From contig FMBT01000292.1 of the NCBI GenBank assembly GCA_900095095.1, forward strand, positions 62,001 through 126,000: a stretch of DNA of 64,000 nucleotides. Reading direction: 5' to 3'. This stretch comes from Fragilariopsis cylindrus CCMP1102 (Eukaryota; Bacillariophyta; Bacillariophyceae; Bacillariales; Bacillariaceae). Under the pieces are notes generated by a model, which did no database searches, was not told where the DNA came from, and was given only the letters and a program-made list of their open reading frames with translations. A program made the position numbers and the translations under genes. Positions 1 to 8,772 of this stretch are shown piece by piece (position 1 is the first letter of the stretch; each line of letters begins with the position of its first letter).

Positions 1-506
1 GATGGTAATCGCGTATTATATCGGTCATCATTATTATCCTCCTTCTTTCGTTTACGTGACATCATCGGTGGATCTGGTGTAACAACAGCAATAGATGATG
101 ATCGTGATATTCTTGGTGGTGGTGGTGGTGGTGGTGGTGGTGGTGGCGGTGGCTTCTGATTCTTGTTCTTGTTCTCGTTCTGATGATGATCATTATTATT
201 AGTAGGGTAGGCAATGGCATCATCAAAGGTTGAGATGTCAACTTTTTCATCTTCTAACTTCGTTAATACAGTTGTTGTTGTACTACAATTAGTAGTAGCA
301 GTAAAGTTGCTGTTACTAAATACATTTTCTGGTCGAAATATCCCATCATCAAAAGTTGAAAAGTCAGCTTTTTCGTCTTCTTCTGCAAAGTAGGAGATGG
401 ATGATCTTCGACAAGGATTTACACTTCTGACGTCATTACCATTATGATTACCATTATGATTATGATTATTATCGTATAAGTTTGTTGAAAAGGGAGTGTT
501 ATTCAT
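1..506 (-). CDS. Asn- and Pro-rich protein, 5' part only (runs off left edge)
   Basis: An ATG at 506-504 opens a frame that stays open to base 1 (168 codons) with no stop, so the 3' part lies outside the window. I do not recognise a family. The visible part is low complexity: Asn/His-rich, then a run of about 12 prolines near 112-148, then a basic stretch (SRKRRK). Two related segments occur about 45 residues apart: DEKADFSTFDDGIF and DEKVDISTFDDAIA, i.e. an internal acidic motif repeated with conserved D-x-STFDD. The frame choice rests on this repeat and on the open length; a competing frame at 62-250 is simply the His-rich reading of the same triplet repeat. Function unknown; a disordered regulatory protein is possible. 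Confidence 0.6.
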   Translation of the reverse strand, partial: MNNTPFSTNLYDNNHNHNGNHNGNDVRSVNPCRRSSISYFAEEDEKADFSTFDDGIFRPENVFSNSNFTATTNCSTTTTVLTKLEDEKVDISTFDDAIAYPTNNNDHHQNENKNKNQKPPPPPPPPPPPPPRISRSSSIAVVTPDPPMMSRKRKKEDNNDDRYNTRLP

Positions 507-1170
507 TGTTGTAATGATTTTATGTTATGCTTTTTATGTATATACAAAAGTATGTTTTTTTATGGGTTCGCTCTACCGGTTTTTGTGAGTGAAGTTTGTT
601 CAAATTCTCACAAAATCAAACGAGAATGGACTTGGGCTTATTTTACTATTTACTAACGTTAGGTTAAAAGATGCATTCAAAGATAAAATAATGAGACCCA
701 AGATAGATTTGTCTCACTACAGTACAATAATTTTATTTATTACTCTATTTCTCTCGGCGTTTTTTTTTTGGGCTGAAAACCCCTTTTGTATCATAATAAA
801 TTTTTATTTCAACAGTCATAAAGGAATCAATCATCAATCAATCGTTTTTTAGTTTTATTAAATACCGTATATTGTTATGTACAAACAATTCTGTTTCATG
901 AGCGCTCATCACGAGGCATATTTAAGACTACTTGAGAATTATTTGAACATATATGCCTCACGCGATGAATCGAATCATCCGTGTCAGTGACTTCTAAAAA
1001 AATTTACTTCAACTTGCCGTTTTTCCTGGAGATCTGTACTATGCCACAGTAGTACATCATTGTACTCGTAGTTCGCTTTTTGTAGATTTTGAATGTAGTA
1101 GTATGTTACGATTAGCTACAGTGTAGTATATGCATTTTCTTCATGACAAAATATGTTCTTCTGGTTTTAT

Positions 1171-1200
1171 TTTGCTTTGCTTTGCTTTGCTTTGCTTTGC
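1171..1200. repeat. (TTTGC)6 pentanucleotide microsatellite
   Basis: Six perfect tandem copies of the pentamer TTTGC in non-coding sequence. Confidence 0.95.
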
Positions 1201-2101
1201 TATACTAGTATCTAAAACATTTACCTGGAATGATTGCACTGGAAAAGATAAAAAAAATAAACAAGAAAGAGGAGCAAACACAAATGCAACATCAATCAAA
1301 TTGAATCAAATGCTGCTGCACAATAACATCAACTGGTGAGTTCAGAGTGCAACAACAAAAAGCATGCATTTTCTTAAGTGCCTTATATTATTATCATAAA
1401 TCATAATCATATGATCATGTGCAATTTCCCCCTCTGTATTTTACATTCATATGATGGGAAGTATGATGCATAAACCTTCTACACTATCGCTTATCCTACT
1501 ACACAAATCTATGGTTATATTACATCATTATCATATGATGCCGCAAAGAAGGCATATCTTCAGTAATGTGAATCAAATTGACTGATATTACTCCCTACTC
1601 TCCAACCTATGGAAAAGGCAACACAGCAAAATGGGACAATGATAGCATTAACAATTACTATGTAACACATTTTGTCAACTTCAATTTGACTGATTATGTG
1701 GTACTCGTAATACTCTAGAAATGGCAATGAGTTGCATGCATGCATGCATTTATACCAGAGATAAAGTGAGATTGTACATATGTGTGTGTGTGTGTGTGGA
1801 TGTTTAAGCCAGCAGATCTCATTTTTGCAAGGAGTTGCATGTATGTTGCTGCAAGCTCATGATATTATTTTAGACCCTCTGATATGGAATTTGTTTCCCA
1901 TTGTTGTGTGAGTGTGTTTGTTTCACCTCTCTATGAGTTTGGGGGTGATACACCTTTGAGAGTGAAGCAAGTTTAATCAACGTCACACAAAGAGCTGTCT
2001 GCTTGTTGGTCTATTCTGGAATCTTTGGAGATACATTATGCAATGATCATAATAAATCTGCACCAGTTAAATAAGCAGCCACTGTATAAAGTATTGTAAC
2101 A

Positions 2102-2122
2102 ATATATATATATATATATATA
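2102..2122. repeat. (TA)n microsatellite
   Basis: About ten perfect TA units in intergenic DNA. Confidence 0.95.
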
Positions 2123-2349
2123 TTTAAGAATGGATCCATTCTTCTAGCTGATGCAGATGATAGCAACAATAATAAGATTGTGGTGAATATTTTCATTCTA
2201 CTTTACCAAGGCAATTCTCATCTCGTGTTTGCATATATAATTTATACATTCTGATATCAATATGTCCATTCCTGGAACATGCTTGTAGAGCTAGTAGCAA
2301 TGTCATGCTTACCCTTACCCCTAAACCTAGCCAACAAGAGGTCAAATGT

Positions 2350-2462
2350 CTCTCTCTATCTCTATCAATCAATCTACCTATCTATATACCTATATACCTA
2401 TATACCTATATCTATATCCATATCTATCTGTCTATCTATATATATATATATATATATATATC
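2350..2462. repeat. Compound (CTAT)n/(TA)n microsatellite
   Basis: An irregular CTAT/CTATAC-type array grades into a pure TA run at about 2437-2460. Short apparent reading frames in this stretch (Ser/Ile/Tyr-only) are translation of the repeat and not genes. Confidence 0.9.
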
Positions 2463-2567
2463 TTTGGAATCTTCTAATAAATTGTATGTAAGGATCTGAA
2501 ATTTATGGTGACTGCCCTCTGCTACAGCAAGCTACAGTCAACAATATTATTGAGAAGCTCACTCATG

Positions 2568-2568
<1 letters not shown>

Positions 2569-2597
<29 letters not shown>
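2569..2597. repeat. (CT)n microsatellite
   Basis: About fourteen CT units on the plus strand. Confidence 0.95.
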
Positions 2598-2601
<4 letters not shown>

Positions 2602-2845
2602 CTTTTCCAAATCATCTAGCACAGCACAACATGTATCATCTAATCAGTTGAATTTATTGGCACTCTCTAGAAAATACTTCTACAGCCAACAATATTATCG
2701 AGAAGCTTCTCTTTGTGAAGTTTCTTCAATAATATCCTAGACAACAATTGCATCAACTCAATCTAAAGATTCAGGAAAATATACCAAGAACAATAAGACA
2801 AAATATTTCATACTGCCCATCAAGATCACATGGAGAAAATACATC

Positions 2846-3243
2846 ATGTTGCACATTATTAGGAGTACCTTCAGCAAGTGTGGATCAATCACCAGAAGCT
2901 TACTATGGTTGAGCAAATTGAACAGCTATTTAATGGAGGTGGTATATACCCCTTTTTTTTGGAAACGATACCACACCAACAAAGGAAGGTCCTCATTTGA
3001 TATGACAAAGTCTAATCAGATCAAATTGACTTTTAGTTCACCAATGGACAAGGATCTTAAAGCACAACTATAAGAAGAGAGGACCAACCTGGACACACTT
3101 GCAAAAGAAGTATCAACCATAGGCAACGCATATTAGGCAATCACTAATGCATCAGAAGAGAAGATAGAACAAGCCATCCAAGCAGAGAATGACAAAGGCA
3201 AGGTTCCAACAGGAACCATCAAAAATCCTCCTCAGCGCACATA
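2846..3243 (+). pseudogene. Decayed coding-like stretch, unknown family
   Basis: One frame reads through about 130 codons interrupted by in-frame stops at 3071-3073, about 3134 and about 3241. Between the stops the translation has protein-like, coiled-coil-prone composition (for example NLDTLAKEVSTIGNAY and NASEEKIEQAIQAEND). This suggests a fossil coding sequence, perhaps from a transposable element, but no diagnostic motif survives. It could also be chance in AT-rich DNA. Confidence 0.25.
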
Positions 3244-4482
3244 GATTAGGTGGAGAAGTCTTCACGCAGAGTATCATGGATGCATATTTCAAATATACAA
3301 AATGGTCAACTAAAAATAGTGAAACCAGGGAAGTAGGTCATACAGATGGAAGCCATGCTCCAAAAGAAAAGAAATGACAACAAGGATTAATCTCACACTA
3401 CTACAATAGATTCAACCACACCCATTCAGTGGAAACATGGAACTTCAAACAATTTGCTTTCTATTCTATCTTGTTTTATTACCAAACCAACTGAAAACCA
3501 AATTTGCCCAAACACTGTGTGTTACAATTTACTTTACATACTGTTCTATTGAAAGATACATTGTTCTACCAGGGTGATGTTAGACTCTCTCACTTAACGG
3601 AGGCAAAATAAAGATGGAATACCTTCTGCTATACATATCTACGACATGGAAATTAGCTAGATTAATAAATAATATACATTTCATAGTAAATCAACAAGTT
3701 TTAGACTAAATTAAAACTGTTAATTTACCAATGGATAGAAAATAGAGATGATACCAAAGAAGAACAATGACAACAACACAGAGTCAGCACATTAAATATA
3801 CCACACATGTCTATGCTACTAGGTGGTTGTCTTAAACTTCCTATGTTTCATCTCATAGAATGATTCTATTGCATTCCTTAACATTCATTCCAAAGCTGAG
3901 GGTTGTTTATTTTGCTTCCGCTGTACTATGGATCAAGCAGATTATATCCTATTGGTTGATCTGATATATCAAGTTGGAAGGGGATAGGAATTCTGTTTCC
4001 TATGGGAATGGCTGTATTTGATCTGCCAATTCAAATATTTGTATACAAAATAGATAGAATCTACCACAGAAGTCAAGTTTGTAATATCAATTTTGTAATG
4101 TCCATCAAGCAACAAGATAACACAACCAAAGCGTATATTGTTCAAAAATTATGCTAGCGCCACTCATTCAAATAAGTAGTACTGTACAATGTGCATGCAT
4201 TTGATAGTCTATCTATTTACCATCACACATGAGTACCGACATAAATGCAGTTGTGACAATATTAGTTGCAAGGGGGTAGTTCTATTTCTTTTGAATCTTA
4301 ATGCATTAAAAGGAATTGCTTCTGGGTTTATTTAAAAGGCTAACAATATCGTTTGATGATGGGAGAAATTTCGGTCTGTTTTTCAGGCAATTGGAATATA
4401 AGGTTGGTGCAGAAACCTTTTTATTTTCCCATACTAATCAAACATTAGCTTTATTGATTCAAACAATTTTCTACTAAAGTAT
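3244..4482. other. Intergenic region, nothing recognisable
   Basis: AT-rich sequence without a supportable ORF, RNA gene or strong repeat. The last few hundred bases lie downstream of the queH stop and must contain its 3' UTR. Confidence 0.5.
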
Positions 4483-5439
4483 CTACCAGTTATTCAGTCC
4501 AAAATCAATTCCAGTCTCTTTTTCATTTTTTCGTCTATCCTTGTAAACATCCAATTTTTTCTTTCGTTCAACTCGGTCGGAGCCTGCTTCTGCTATCTCT
4601 TTGGCTTGGGTAAAGAATTCATCCACAACATCCTGAGATTCTTCCTGAGCGTCCTCAATCGGATCTGTAAAATATCTATTGCCCAATCCTGCATGCTCTC
4701 CTCCTATTTGGATTTTTGGGATTCCGTTTGCTCTACGCCATTCATTTGAGTCGCGTAGAGAATAAGAACAACCGCAATATTCTTGCTTGTAGAATTTGTT
4801 TTCTGCAGATATCTGATATTTTCTCAATGTCATCGTATCACTTGACCAATCCTTATGCCAATATTGTATTCCTTCGTAACGATCAGCTGCTCTAATGCCT
4901 GAATCGTCTACTTGCTTTGCGTCCTTCCATCGAGAGGTGGCGTTGGTCGTAGCGATGGCATCAAAACCATGTTCATGAGCGTAAAGTGCTGTTCGTTCCA
5001 TCCGCATATCGAAGCATTCTGTACAGCGCCCGCCGCGTTCTGCATCAAACTCCATACCCTTCATACGGGCGTACCAATTGTCTGCATCATGATCGCAATC
5101 AACGAATTCGATCGCAAGACTCTTCGCAAATTTCTTATTTTCTTCCTTCCTTATTTCATATTCTTTTTTGGGGTGAATGTTGGGATTGTAAAAGAAGATA
5201 GCAACCTCCAATCCAGTTCTTTCTGCATAACTAAGCATTTCTTCTACCATTGCACCACTGCATGGAGCACAGCAACTGTGTAATAGGATACGAGATATCC
5301 CTTTTGGAACATCAGCCGTGTAAAGACCATCTTTTCCATTTTCCGACATGCGCTCTTGAATTCTTTTGCTTGCGGCGACAGCCCATTCAGGAGCGTTCGA
5401 GGGAAGTGGTGCTCCTTCACTGTATTTTAATTCTGGCAT
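4483..5439 (-). CDS. queH: Epoxyqueuosine reductase QueH (DUF208 family)
   Basis: QueH reduces epoxyqueuosine at the wobble position (34) of GUN-anticodon tRNAs to queuosine, the last step of the bacterial pathway. The 318-residue product carries the family's cysteine sets: CCAPC at residues 56-60, CTEC at 139-142 and CGC at 222-224, of the type that binds a 4Fe-4S cluster and a second metal, plus the family segments FYNPNIHP, DADNWYARMKGME and ATTNATSRWKDAKQV. It has about 50 residues before the core and about 80 after it, both longer than typical bacterial QueH. The start is the first ATG (5439-5437); the frame runs a little upstream but only to a TTG. No signal or transit peptide is visible, suggesting a cytosolic protein. 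It lies on the same strand as, and 3.3 kb downstream of, a gene ending in a QueA domain. The family call is secure; activity is inferred. Confidence 0.93.
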   Translation of the reverse strand: MPELKYSEGAPLPSNAPEWAVAASKRIQERMSENGKDGLYTADVPKGISRILLHSCCAPCSGAMVEEMLSYAERTGLEVAIFFYNPNIHPKKEYEIRKEENKKFAKSLAIEFVDCDHDADNWYARMKGMEFDAERGGRCTECFDMRMERTALYAHEHGFDAIATTNATSRWKDAKQVDDSGIRAADRYEGIQYWHKDWSSDTMTLRKYQISAENKFYKQEYCGCSYSLRDSNEWRRANGIPKIQIGGEHAGLGNRYFTDPIEDAQEESQDVVDEFFTQAKEIAEAGSDRVERKKKLDVYKDRRKNEKETGIDFGLNNW

Positions 5440-5858
5440 CACAAACGGAGAAATTGGTATTATAATTACGGTATAGGCTCTTCTCAATCAGATGTTTGCT
5501 ATCGAAAGGTTGTCGTCTAATACTAGTTAGTAAGGTAGTATAAGTAACGCTTCTATTGTTGTTGTTATTGTTATTGTTTTTGATTTGAGATTATGTGATC
5601 GATGCATTATCACCCCTGGATCGATGATAGGTTGATCTCACCCCCTTTATATCTTTCAAAAATTACCTCCCCCGAAATACTGTATGGCGGTACATGTCAA
5701 AACCTACGATTAACATGGCACTGGTCCCCTTTGCAATGAAACTGTAATGCTACAACAGATACAAATAATGTGCTTTATTATATATCTAGTACAGCTAGCT
5801 AGCATCCATAACTCCAAAGTCTAACAAATTAAAAATAATTGCTATAATAATCGAAACT
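5440..5858. other. Intergenic region between queH and the kinase gene
   Basis: About 420 bp that must contain the 5' region of queH and the 3' UTR of the kinase fusion gene. A short GTT/GTTATT run lies at about 5558-5580. No other structure seen. Confidence 0.5.
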
Positions 5859-8255
5859 TCATTCTATTATCTTACCAAAAAATTTGTTTGCAACGATAAT
5901 TTTTGTTCTACACTCTGGACATTTCATCTTTAGCTTCTTTAGTCCTTGTTTTGTTGAACATATTTTGCAAAGACAAGGGTGACCACATGGTATAAGAACA
6001 ACGGCGACTGGTCTTTCCATACAGACTACACACATTTTCTGACCTGGTATAGTTTCTACTTCGTTGTTGGTTCGAGTGGCTGACGTCACAACTTGACTTG
6101 GGGTATTTGACATCACAGGGCAAGCAATCTGTGTTGGTGGGTCTAGTGCGTGACGAGTTCGATTGGTACTACCTCTCGGTAATTCACGTGGTCTTCCTGT
6201 CGGAACAATACGACGATGGGGGCGACGAATAACTTTGTACGTTATAACAAACTCTGGATAGGCCTGAAATTGATTCATAGTAGAAAAAACACCTCTGCCG
6301 GTGACAGTAGAATGATATACAAGAGGACCGACTAATCGTGGTAAATTGACTTCATCTCTACCTTTGATCCTCCCTAACCCTACTCTCGACAGTACTATAC
6401 TTTTCGTACTGGCGCTTCTATGGGCATAATGGTCTGCAAACAGTGCCGAGCCTGAAAATTTTATCTCATCGACAATGCTTGGGATTACTTTCGCGCAGTT
6501 TTGGTAGAAACTTTCAGGCGAATTAAGGAGGCTCTCAGGAGAATAGTTTCGAGTCCCATGGAACAATCGTCTCTCATTCGGATTCGACCAATTGTCAGTT
6601 GCAATGTCTTCACAACAACTAGCGTATGCATCCCACATGGACTGCAACTGAACCGCATATATAGATATGATTTCGGTCCATTGGATATCCATTCCCCCTT
6701 CTGTTGAGAACAGAAGATCCAGTACCAGTTGTCGTTCTATTCCCTCAGTGAGTGGTACCATCATTCCTATGTCGAGATTCCAAGTCACAGGTACTGGCAA
6801 TGGTTTTCTTGGTGAATTGGTATGTATAGGAAAAGTAGGCATAGGTATATCATGTGTAGGTATACGTATCCTCTCTATAGGTGCTACAAAAATACGATCA
6901 GGTTGTTGACAGTCGATGATAGTACAATTTGGGTTTACTAGTTGACCAGGACAGTAGTTGGAAGCATCTTTGCTGTAAATGACTCCCTCGGTGACGATTT
7001 TTCTCGTTGTCGTATCACCATGAAAAAAATCCAACATTGATGTTGGACCCACCTGTAACTCGTACTTATTTTCTGCTCCGATACGACAGCATATGGAGTT
7101 GGGGGCAGAATTGTTTCGACTTGGAAAGGCAACTTCTGTGTATTCTGCATCAGCATCTAAACGTATCACGACACCAACACTTCCCGGACTCCCATCGGCT
7201 TCGCAGTCATTCCAATCGCGCCCACGTTGTACAAACATACCCAACTGAATATTATCAATTGTTACAGGTGCACCGGATTGGGCGGAATGAGCAGCTGTTA
7301 AAAATTGTGCTACGAGAGGGCTACCATCATGTCTTAACAGCTTTTTGAGCTGAGCTGGCGTCCCACGTTTACTAGGATGAGGATCAAGTAAAATGTTGAT
7401 AATATCTCGTAGTTTATCAGAGTAACCAACATTCGCTGATCCCCCCGCTTCAGGAGGAGGAAGCCACGGAAGGCAGACTTGAGGTAGATTTAGAGCAGCG
7501 TCGGCATTTTGTTGCTGTATTATAAATTCGCCAATTGTTTGTTCACCCTCAAAATCTACCATTCTTTTGCAACAGACCAATTCAAATAGAATACACCCGA
7601 GTGCAAAAGCATCGATTTTTTCTGGCTGTAAGCCAGTGTAGTTGTCACGATTATGTGCATCCAGGAGCTCGGGTGCAGCAAACAACTTGGTGAATGCTTG
7701 CCCTGCTTCTTCTCCCGAAAAAACAGCACTCCCAAAGTCCGAAAGTACAAGTCTTCCGCCTACATCTCTATTAACTAGGACGTTCGACGATTTAATATCG
7801 TGATGGGCAACGCCTTTAGAATGAGCGTATGCCAAAGCGTCTGATAATTGTAGAGCATAGTAAAGAATTCTACGTTCAGCATAAGGTTCTTTTCTTGATT
7901 CAATTTCTTCGGCCAAGGTGCCTCCTCTTATGTACGGCATAACTATACAAGCAAAGTTACGGCCACGAAACCAGTCTTGAAAATTAACAATCGATTTTCC
8001 GTCATCGTTTGTACAGTCAAATACGGCGTTCACTTCTCGCTTAAATAATTCGTAGATTTCCTCTGCATCATCATCAAGAGATATTCGTATCAGCTTCAGA
8101 GCAACGTGACGACCTGATTCTTTCTTCGCGAGAAATACACTGCCAGAACCTCCGTGACCAAGACATGCAACCTTTTGAAAGTTTCTATCAAGCTCCTCCA
8201 ACTCTATCAGAAGCTCCTCCTCCTGCTGATGGCCCGCCATCGTTTCTGGTTCCAT
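5859..8255 (-). CDS. Protein kinase - MIB/HERC2 - PARP-like - RING fusion protein
   Basis: A single-exon 798-residue protein with four recognisable parts. (1) Ser/Thr protein kinase, about 28-305: glycine loop GHGGSGSV (33-40), Lys54 in VALK, catalytic HHDIKSSN (151-158, so HRD is HHD), DFG at 173-175 and APELLD. (2) MIB/HERC2-like region, about 338-463: GMFVQRGRDWNDCEADGSPG then a weaker second copy around YCPGQLVNP. (3) PARP-like domain, about 515-675: RLFHGT (His566), SGSALFAD and PEFVITYKV (Glu668). (4) C-terminal C3HC4 RING, 742-782 (CVVC, CGH, CKIC, CPEC). The domains suggest a signalling enzyme coupling phosphorylation, possible ADP-ribosyl chemistry and ubiquitin transfer. In the PARP part the Tyr of the usual YFA motif is Leu605. 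The ATG at 8255 is preceded by a Met-poor region and fits the kinase N-terminus. Domain calls 1 and 4 are secure, 2 good, 3 probable. Confidence 0.85.
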   Translation of the reverse strand: MEPETMAGHQQEEELLIELEELDRNFQKVACLGHGGSGSVFLAKKESGRHVALKLIRISLDDDAEEIYELFKREVNAVFDCTNDDGKSIVNFQDWFRGRNFACIVMPYIRGGTLAEEIESRKEPYAERRILYYALQLSDALAYAHSKGVAHHDIKSSNVLVNRDVGGRLVLSDFGSAVFSGEEAGQAFTKLFAAPELLDAHNRDNYTGLQPEKIDAFALGCILFELVCCKRMVDFEGEQTIGEFIIQQQNADAALNLPQVCLPWLPPPEAGGSANVGYSDKLRDIINILLDPHPSKRGTPAQLKKLLRHDGSPLVAQFLTAAHSAQSGAPVTIDNIQLGMFVQRGRDWNDCEADGSPGSVGVVIRLDADAEYTEVAFPSRNNSAPNSICCRIGAENKYELQVGPTSMLDFFHGDTTTRKIVTEGVIYSKDASNYCPGQLVNPNCTIIDCQQPDRIFVAPIERIRIPTHDIPMPTFPIHTNSPRKPLPVPVTWNLDIGMMVPLTEGIERQLVLDLLFSTEGGMDIQWTEIISIYAVQLQSMWDAYASCCEDIATDNWSNPNERRLFHGTRNYSPESLLNSPESFYQNCAKVIPSIVDEIKFSGSALFADHYAHRSASTKSIVLSRVGLGRIKGRDEVNLPRLVGPLVYHSTVTGRGVFSTMNQFQAYPEFVITYKVIRRPHRRIVPTGRPRELPRGSTNRTRHALDPPTQIACPVMSNTPSQVVTSATRTNNEVETIPGQKMCVVCMERPVAVVLIPCGHPCLCKICSTKQGLKKLKMKCPECRTKIIVANKFFGKIIE

Positions 8256-8772
8256 TTCTTTGTGATTAGTAGAATATCAGTTCCTTGAGTTGCTCTATTT
8301 CGATGTTTGATTCGATTCGATTCATTCATTGATCAGATGATAAAATGTTAGGTTTTTGCTTGCGACACTTTAAAATTGCATCTCGCAGTCCTGGGACGTC
8401 AAAACAAACGTTATGGTTTTTGGTCGCGGAGCATAATTAGTAATTTAAGGAAAGGCTTCCGGTATTTTACTAATTTGTCTAGGACTACTAATTGGTATTA
8501 GTATATTGGTTAAATGACTAATTATGCTACTAATAATAAAGCCTTTGCTTAAATTACTTTAAAATAATACCGGATATATTATTTTATAGTAAGTTAGTGT
8601 CTACTGCATTTAAGTAACTTCTTTTTTATACAAATTCGAGAACATAATTGTAGTGTCTATAACGCACACTGTTCAAACCTGCTAGGACCATGAACTTATT
8701 ATAATAGGATAGATTGCACAGTAATATTCGATGTGGACTTAATGTGTGTTATTAATTCTTGTTGTCTTAAGC
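8256..8772. other. Intergenic region with an inverted-repeat island
   Basis: About 520 bp between two same-strand genes. The segment 8431-8575 is unusually rich in inverted repeats (separate entry). The sequence next to 8255 carries GATTCGATTC repeats like those flanking the retrotransposon further right. Confidence 0.6.
8431..8575. repeat. Inverted-repeat-rich island, MITE-like
   Basis: Arms of 20 bp at 8439-8458 and 8539-8558 are reverse complements with one mismatch (AGTAATTTAAG followed by G or C, then AAAGGCTT). A second pair, GCATAATTAG at 8431 and CTAATTATGC near 8518, and a third looser pair ending in CCGG also occur. Together they could fold into a branched hairpin. It could be a small non-autonomous element or a transcript 3' end structure; no flanking duplication was identified. 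Confidence 0.5.

Larger units (their letters stand above)
507..2845. other. AT-rich intergenic region with microsatellites; no gene seen
   Basis: No ORF above about 90 codons and none with recognisable protein character. The region holds several simple repeats (listed separately), an imperfect inverted repeat (arms 906-920 and 952-968), a GCAT tetranucleotide run near 1735-1750, a TG run near 1783-1798, and an imperfect direct repeat of about 28 bp at 2532-2559 and 2680-2707. It may hold the 5' regulatory region of the leftmost gene (from 507), but no promoter element can be named. Confidence 0.5.

Noticed and set aside
2279-2499. Ser/Ile/Tyr-rich ORFs at the CTAT/TA microsatellite
   Set aside because: Pure repeat translation.
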